The notes under the pieces are model-generated. The model did not search any database, was not told the DNA's origin, and saw only the letters and a program-made list of their open reading frames with translations. Shown here in pieces: positions 4,997-8,251 of a stretch of DNA of 8,251 nt (its first letter is position 1; every line of letters begins with the position of its first letter). The stretch is taken from NCBI GenBank assembly GCA_017437925.1, contig JAFRWQ010000074.1, forward strand, positions 1 through 8,251, given 5' to 3'. Position numbers and translations under genes: made by a program. This DNA comes from Bacillota bacterium (GTDB lineage Bacteria; Bacillota_A; Clostridia; Peptostreptococcales; Anaerovoracaceae).

Positions 4997-6642
4997 AGAA
5001 ACGCAGCATAGCTCTGCTGCTGGTTCTGGCCATGATACTCGCATCGCTCTTAAGCGCCTGCGGATCCAAGACCGAAACTCCGGCCGCGAGCACCACTCCG
5101 TCGACCTCCAATACCGAGACCAAGACGGATACCAAGACTGACACCACCACTGAAACCAAGACCGACACCAAGACTGACACCAAGAAGGAGGAGAACCGCC
5201 ACTACGCCGTCGACGCCGACACCGTAGTCGTAGCCACCGCCGACGAGGCTCCCTCCGTGACCGCCCGTCTGCATAACGCAGCAGAGGCCGGATACAACAA
5301 CAACCTGATGTATGAAGGTCTGATGAGGCTTAACTTCGATCTGGCGCCCGAACCCGCCCTGGCGGAATCCTATGAGTACGCCGAGCAGGCCGACGGGACA
5401 GTGCTCTGGACCTTCAAGCTCAGACAGGGCGTCAAATTCCACAACGGGACCGAGATGAAGGCCGACGACGTCGTCGCCTCCCTCGAGGAAGCAAAGGTCA
5501 GCCCCGACGTAGCGACCTACGCCAAGGCATTCGACAATGTGACCAAGGTGGACGATTACACGATCACCATGACCACCGACGGCCCTAGCGCCGCTCTGCT
5601 CTATGACCTCTGCCACCACGGCAACGCAGTCTGCCCCGCCGACCTCATCAAGAGCGGCCATGACTTCAACGCCGCACCCATAGGCACCGGCCCGTACAAG
5701 TTCGTAGACTGGAAGATCTCCGAGCAGCTCGAGTTCACCCGCTTCGACGATTACTGGGGGCCCAAGCCCGCCATCAAGAACATAATCTGGAAGATCATAC
5801 CCGAAGGCTCCGCCAGGACCATAGCCCTGCAGGCCCACGAAGTAGACTTCGTTATCGCTCTTGATACCAACGACGCCGATCTGGTAGCGGCTGACGACAG
5901 CCTCGCCACCCTCGTCATCAGCTCCCTCTCCCACAGCTGGCTGACCATCAACAACGAGAAGAAGCCCTTCGACAACAGACTTGTCAGAAAGGCCATGAAC
6001 GCCGCCATCAACAAGGAAGACGTCGTCACCGTAGCTTATAACGGCTACGCCATCGTCGCCCCCGGACAGACTCCTTACGGACAGCTGGGCTTCGACGGCA
6101 CCGGTTATGACTTCTACGACGTAGAGCTGGCCAAGAAGTACGAGGCCGAGTCCGGCGTCGATCTCAACGGCGTAAGCTTCACCGTCATCTGCTCCGACGA
6201 TACCAAGAGAAGGGCAGGCCAGGTCATCCAGGACAACCTGAACACCAACCTGGGCATGAACGTCGAACTGACCTCCATGGACCTCGCCACCTACCTCTCC
6301 GAGACCGCGGCGGGACGCTTCGAAGGCTTCATCGGCGGATACAACTCCTCCGAGATGATGTCCTTCCTCAAGGGCGTATATCACTCCAGCAACATCAACG
6401 CCTCCAACAAGACCAGGACCAACGATCCTCACCTCGACGAGCTGATCGAGAAGGCCTGCGCCACTCCCGAGAACGACAAGCGCGAGGAGATACTGAAGGA
6501 GACCAGCAGATACCTGAACGATCTCTGCTGCCAGATCCCCCTCTATCAGCCCAAGTCGCTGTGCGCCTACAACAAGTATCTGGGCAACATCACAAGGAAC
6601 CCCGCCGGCCGCTTCTGGATCGAACAGTGGGCTTGGGAATAA
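4993..6642 (+). CDS. ABC transporter solute-binding lipoprotein, family 5 (peptide/nickel type), paralogue 2
   Basis: This 549-residue lipoprotein is a close paralogue of the preceding gene product and should have the same type of role, capturing a ligand outside the membrane for an ABC transporter. Residues 1-22 are a type II signal peptide with lipobox LSAC and the lipidated cysteine at 23. Residues 24-68 are a linker dominated by Thr-Lys-Thr-Asp repeats. The domain begins near HYAVDADTV (70). Family 5 motifs are GVKFHNGTEMKADDVVASL (146-164) and APIGTGPYKFVDW (228-240). Shared stretches with paralogue 1 include VRKAMNAAINKEDVVTV, VICSDDTKRRAGQVIQD and SMDLATYLSETAAG. Differences concentrate in the N-terminal lobe and in LATLVISSLSHSWLTINN versus LQTVFLDGISHSWLCINN, as expected if ligand preference has shifted. 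Adjacent cysteines lie at 512-513. The gene has its own promoter and is closed by a strong terminator, so it is probably monocistronic. No transporter membrane or ATPase subunit is nearby. The ligand is unknown. Confidence 0.93.
   Translation: MKKRSIALLLVLAMILASLLSACGSKTETPAASTTPSTSNTETKTDTKTDTTTETKTDTKTDTKKEENRHYAVDADTVVVATADEAPSVTARLHNAAEAGYNNNLMYEGLMRLNFDLAPEPALAESYEYAEQADGTVLWTFKLRQGVKFHNGTEMKADDVVASLEEAKVSPDVATYAKAFDNVTKVDDYTITMTTDGPSAALLYDLCHHGNAVCPADLIKSGHDFNAAPIGTGPYKFVDWKISEQLEFTRFDDYWGPKPAIKNIIWKIIPEGSARTIALQAHEVDFVIALDTNDADLVAADDSLATLVISSLSHSWLTINNEKKPFDNRLVRKAMNAAINKEDVVTVAYNGYAIVAPGQTPYGQLGFDGTGYDFYDVELAKKYEAESGVDLNGVSFTVICSDDTKRRAGQVIQDNLNTNLGMNVELTSMDLATYLSETAAGRFEGFIGGYNSSEMMSFLKGVYHSSNINASNKTRTNDPHLDELIEKACATPENDKREEILKETSRYLNDLCCQIPLYQPKSLCAYNKYLGNITRNPAGRFWIEQWAWE
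5113..5184 (+). repeat. Low-complexity repeat encoding a Thr-Lys-Thr-Asp linker
   Basis: Codons 41-64 of the second binding lipoprotein encode T-[E/D/K] alternations, with TKTD four times plus related TETK units. The DNA is built from 12-base units close to ACCAAGACTGAC, with the best adjacent copies at about 5155-5180. Such a tract can gain or lose units by slippage without breaking the frame. It serves as a charged tether between lipid anchor and domain. Paralogue 1 uses an unrelated Pro/Ala/Ser repeat at the same place and has only a short TKTETKTE stretch. Confidence 0.85.
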
Positions 6643-6686
6643 AGCCTCAGTACTTGTTTCCGAAAAAACAGTATAAAGCATAGCAT

Positions 6687-6720
6687 AAAGGACCCGAAAG
6701 CCAGACTTTCGGGTCCTTTT
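6687..6720 (+). terminator. Strong intrinsic terminator of the second binding-protein gene
   Basis: AAAGGACCCGAAAG (6687-6700) pairs perfectly with CTTTCGGGTCCTTT (6706-6719) around CCAGA, giving a 14-pair stem ending in TTTT. The leading AAA gives a T-run on the other strand too, so it may work in both directions. It separates the binding-protein gene from the EamA transporter gene. Confidence 0.92.
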
Positions 6721-6766
6721 GCATGGGACACTGTATGCAGAAGGCTGCGATTTTTACCGCGGCATA

Positions 6767-6795
6767 TTGAAGCCCGGATCCGGCGGTGTTAAAAT
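6767..6795 (+). promoter_or_regulatory. Extended -10 promoter of the EamA transporter gene
   Basis: TTGAAG (6767-6772), 17 bases, then TAAAAT (6790-6795), which is 5 of 6 to consensus and is preceded by TGT, an extended -10. Transcription would start near 6802. This rules out the GTG at 6796 as the gene's start. The spacer contains a perfect palindrome CCGGATCCGG (6774-6783), which might be an operator or chance. Confidence 0.65.
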
Positions 6796-6855
6796 GTGGG
6801 AAATGCCGCCCGGGATCCCAATGTCCCGAAAACAGCGGCGCGAAAGGTCGGCGTC

Positions 6856-7710
6856 ATGAAGATGTCTCCGAGGGCGGAGCTCGCCCTTTCCATGATAATA
6901 TTCGGGACGATAGGCATATTCCGCCGCTTTATCCCGCTGAGTTCTCCGGTCCTGGCCTGCGCAAGGGGCCTAATAGGGGCAGCGTTCCTTCTGGTCTTCA
7001 TGAGGCTTAAGGGGGAAAAGCCCGACGCGGCCTCCATTCGCAGGAACGCTCCTCTGACTCTTCTTTCCGGCGTTCTCATAGGAGTCAACTGGATACTTCT
7101 GTTTGAAGCCTTCCGCTTTACCTCGGTCGCCGTCGCGACCCTCTGCTATTACATGCAGCCGGTCTTCGTGATACTGGCGTCCCCCCTGGTCATGAAAGAA
7201 AAGCTCAGCGCGAAGAAGCTCCTTTGCACGGCGGCGGCCCTTCTGGGCATGATACTGGTGTCGGATGTCATCGGAGGCGCGGGGCAGGTAAGCTCAAGAG
7301 GCGTCATATTGGGCCTTCTCGCGGCTCTTATCTACGCTTCGGTGATAATGCTCAACAAGTTCATAAAGGGCATAGAAGCCATAGACAGGACCTTTGTGCA
7401 GATAAGCTCCGCGGGCCTGGTGCTGATCCCCTACATACTGCTCACCGAGGGTATCCCGTCCTTTGATATCGGGGCCTTCGGCATTATCATGACCCTGATC
7501 GCCGGAGTGGTCCATACCGGCATCGCCTACGTGCTCTACTTCGAGTCTATGGAAAGCATACCGGTCCAGACCATAGCCATCATGAGCTACCTGGACCCCG
7601 TGGTCGCCCTGCTGCTTTCGGTCTTCCTGCTTAAAGAACCCTTCGGTATCTCCCAGCTTATGGGAGCCGCCCTGATACTGGGCGCGGGATATTTGGCGGA
7701 AAAGAATTAA
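6856..7710 (+). CDS. EamA/DMT-superfamily membrane transporter
   Basis: This 284-residue membrane protein belongs to the drug/metabolite transporter superfamily, with two EamA repeats. These carriers typically export amino acids or other small metabolites using an ion gradient; the substrate here cannot be told. About ten hydrophobic segments are visible, roughly at 8-26, 31-50, 67-85, 89-110, 120-138, 147-166, 179-197, 205-228, 236-259 and 266-281. The first repeat spans residues 8-138 and the second 147-281. The second contains the typical pattern MSYLDPVVALLLSVFLLKEP (243-262) followed by a glycine/alanine-rich last helix. The reading frame extends back to 6796, but the ATG at 6856 is preferred because GAAAGG lies 8 bases upstream and the predicted transcript begins near 6802. 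A second in-frame ATG at 6862 has poorer spacing. The gene lies between a strong terminator and a weaker one, so it is probably a single-gene transcript, unrelated to the binding lipoproteins. Confidence 0.9.
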   Translation: MKMSPRAELALSMIIFGTIGIFRRFIPLSSPVLACARGLIGAAFLLVFMRLKGEKPDAASIRRNAPLTLLSGVLIGVNWILLFEAFRFTSVAVATLCYYMQPVFVILASPLVMKEKLSAKKLLCTAAALLGMILVSDVIGGAGQVSSRGVILGLLAALIYASVIMLNKFIKGIEAIDRTFVQISSAGLVLIPYILLTEGIPSFDIGAFGIIMTLIAGVVHTGIAYVLYFESMESIPVQTIAIMSYLDPVVALLLSVFLLKEPFGISQLMGAALILGAGYLAEKN

Positions 7711-7741
7711 GGACCTCCTCAAAGGGCGGGAAGAGGGCGCC

Positions 7742-7764
7742 AAGCCTTGACTTGAAGGCTTTTT
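7742..7764 (+). terminator. Probable intrinsic terminator of the EamA gene, overlapping the ileS promoter
   Basis: AAGCCTT (7742-7748) and AAGGCTT (7755-7761) form a perfect 7-pair stem around GACTTG, followed by TTT that continues a run of five T residues. The stem has only three GC pairs, so it is weaker than the other terminators in the window. The loop and the end of the left arm contain the -35 box of the ileS promoter. Confidence 0.6.
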
Positions 7765-7775
7765 GGAATTATACT
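7747..7775 (+). promoter_or_regulatory. Sigma-70-type promoter of ileS
   Basis: TTGACT (7747-7752), 17 bases, TATACT (7770-7775): five of six matches in each box, the best overall promoter in the window. Transcription would start near 7782, leaving a leader of about 50 bases. That is too short for a T-box riboswitch, which often controls ileS in Firmicutes, and I see no T-box sequence here. Confidence 0.75.
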
Positions 7776-7830
7776 TAAGTGTTTTCTGTGTATTTACTAA
7801 ATTACAAACCATATATCTCTGGAGTGTTCA

Positions 7831-8251
7831 ATGTACAGCAATCTATCATCAAAACCCATCGCGCAGGTCCAGCTGGAGCAGGCCGACAGATGGGAAGAAG
7901 AAAAGCTTCTTGAAAAGTGCGTAAGCGAGAGGGACGGAGCTCCCAACTTCCTCTTCTACGAGGGTCCTCCCACCGCCAACGGCAAGCCGGGCATCCACCA
8001 TGTGATGGCCCGTACCCTCAAGGACTCGGTATGCCGCTACAAGACCATGCAGGGCTACAAGGTCAGCAGGAAGGCCGGCTGGGACACCCACGGACTTCCC
8101 GTCGAGATCGAGGTCGAAAAGCAGCTGGGATTCTCCGGCAAGCAGGACATCGAAAAGTACGGAATAAAGGCTTTCAACGAGAAGTGCAAGGCTTCCGTCT
8201 TTTCCTATGAGAAGCTCTGGCGCGAGATGACCCACAGGATGGGCTATCTCA
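7831..8251 (+). CDS. ileS: Isoleucyl-tRNA synthetase, N-terminal part, probable clade 2 with GIHH signature
   Basis: The first 140 codons are present; the gene runs off the window. The enzyme charges tRNA-Ile with isoleucine in the cytoplasm, a class I synthetase of about 1,000 residues when whole. Recognisable family sequence is [10 protein letters not shown] (42-51), the ATP-binding signature region KPGIHH (52-57), RTLKD (61-65) and [12 protein letters not shown] (81-92). In the canonical enzyme the signature reads HIGH; here the same columns read GIHH, residues 54-57, with first and third positions exchanged. The N-terminal style ([11 protein letters not shown] rather than PYANGSIHIGH) fits the eukaryote-like clade 2 enzymes, which include mupirocin-tolerant ones. 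The editing domain, KMSKS loop and C-terminal domain lie beyond the window, so the clade is inferred from the N terminus only. The ATG at 7831 is supported by GGAG 6 bases upstream. The gene has its own promoter. Confidence 0.92.
   Translation, partial: MYSNLSSKPIAQVQLEQADRWEEEKLLEKCVSERDGAPNFLFYEGPPTANGKPGIHHVMARTLKDSVCRYKTMQGYKVSRKAGWDTHGLPVEIEVEKQLGFSGKQDIEKYGIKAFNEKCKASVFSYEKLWREMTHRMGYL

Noticed and set aside
5050..6681. Long open frame on the - strand opposite the second binding-protein gene, and a similar one at 3123-4526 opposite the first
   Set aside because: They mirror the codon pattern of the real genes, encode Val/Gly-rich low-quality proteins, and occur opposite both paralogues because the DNA is similar. 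They are shadows.
6736..6755. Small hairpin GCAG/CTGC followed by TTTTT as an extra terminator
   Set aside because: The stem has only four Watson-Crick pairs and lies just after a 14-pair terminator. Too weak to call.
6796..6855. N-terminal extension of the EamA transporter from the GTG at 6796
   Set aside because: It overlaps the -10 box region upstream of the likely transcript start, has no Shine-Dalgarno, and adds a non-hydrophobic tail not typical of the family.
7782..7830. T-box riboswitch in front of ileS
   Set aside because: The leader is only about 50 bases and has no T-box motif or specifier hairpin.
1..8251. A new defence island or mobile system built around the STAND ATPase
   Set aside because: STAND ATPases occur in defence systems, but no nuclease, transposase, integrase, direct-repeat boundary or effector gene is visible here, and the neighbours are transport and housekeeping genes.

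Overview
The window looks like chromosomal DNA of a GC-rich member of the Firmicutes (class Clostridia or a relative). I infer this from the strong GAAAGGAG ribosome binding sites, the lipoproteins with an LSAC lipobox and long Thr/Ser/Lys-rich linkers, the AT-rich promoter islands between GC-rich genes, and the compact hairpin-plus-T terminators. I cannot name a genus. All genes read left to right on the + strand. No tRNA, rRNA, CRISPR array or mobile element is visible.

Layout. (1) Positions 1-2868 hold the 3' part of a large gene for a STAND-type P-loop ATPase resembling the MalT/LuxR-family signalling ATPases. Its beginning lies outside the window and it has no C-terminal LuxR-type DNA-binding domain. 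(2) Positions 2869-3107 are an AT-rich regulatory region with several dyads, a spaced direct repeat and a sigma-70-type promoter. (3) Positions 3108-4736 and 4993-6642 encode two tandem paralogous lipoproteins, both family 5 (peptide/nickel/oligopeptide type) ABC solute-binding proteins. Each has its own promoter, with the -10 region inside an inverted repeat, and its own terminator. The gap between them carries two terminators in series. (4) Positions 6856-7710 encode a ten-helix EamA/DMT-superfamily transporter with its own promoter. (5) From 7831 to the window edge is the start of ileS, isoleucyl-tRNA synthetase. It appears to be the eukaryote-like clade 2 type and carries GIHH in place of the canonical HIGH signature. 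Its -35 box sits inside the hairpin that probably terminates the preceding gene.

How the genes fit together. The two binding proteins should be anchored outside the membrane and deliver a ligand, most likely a peptide, to an ABC permease. No permease or ATPase gene is in the window, so they either share a transporter encoded elsewhere or act as receptors. The upstream STAND ATPase is the only candidate local regulator; a role in controlling the binding proteins is suggested only by position and by the dyad-rich promoter regions. The EamA transporter and ileS appear to be separate transcription units.

The most notable points are the GIHH motif of IleS, the paired promoter inverted repeats in front of the two binding-protein genes, the patchwork of near-identical and divergent DNA between those genes, and the STAND ATPase that lacks a C-terminal HTH. 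I did not find convincing evidence for a wholly new multi-gene system.
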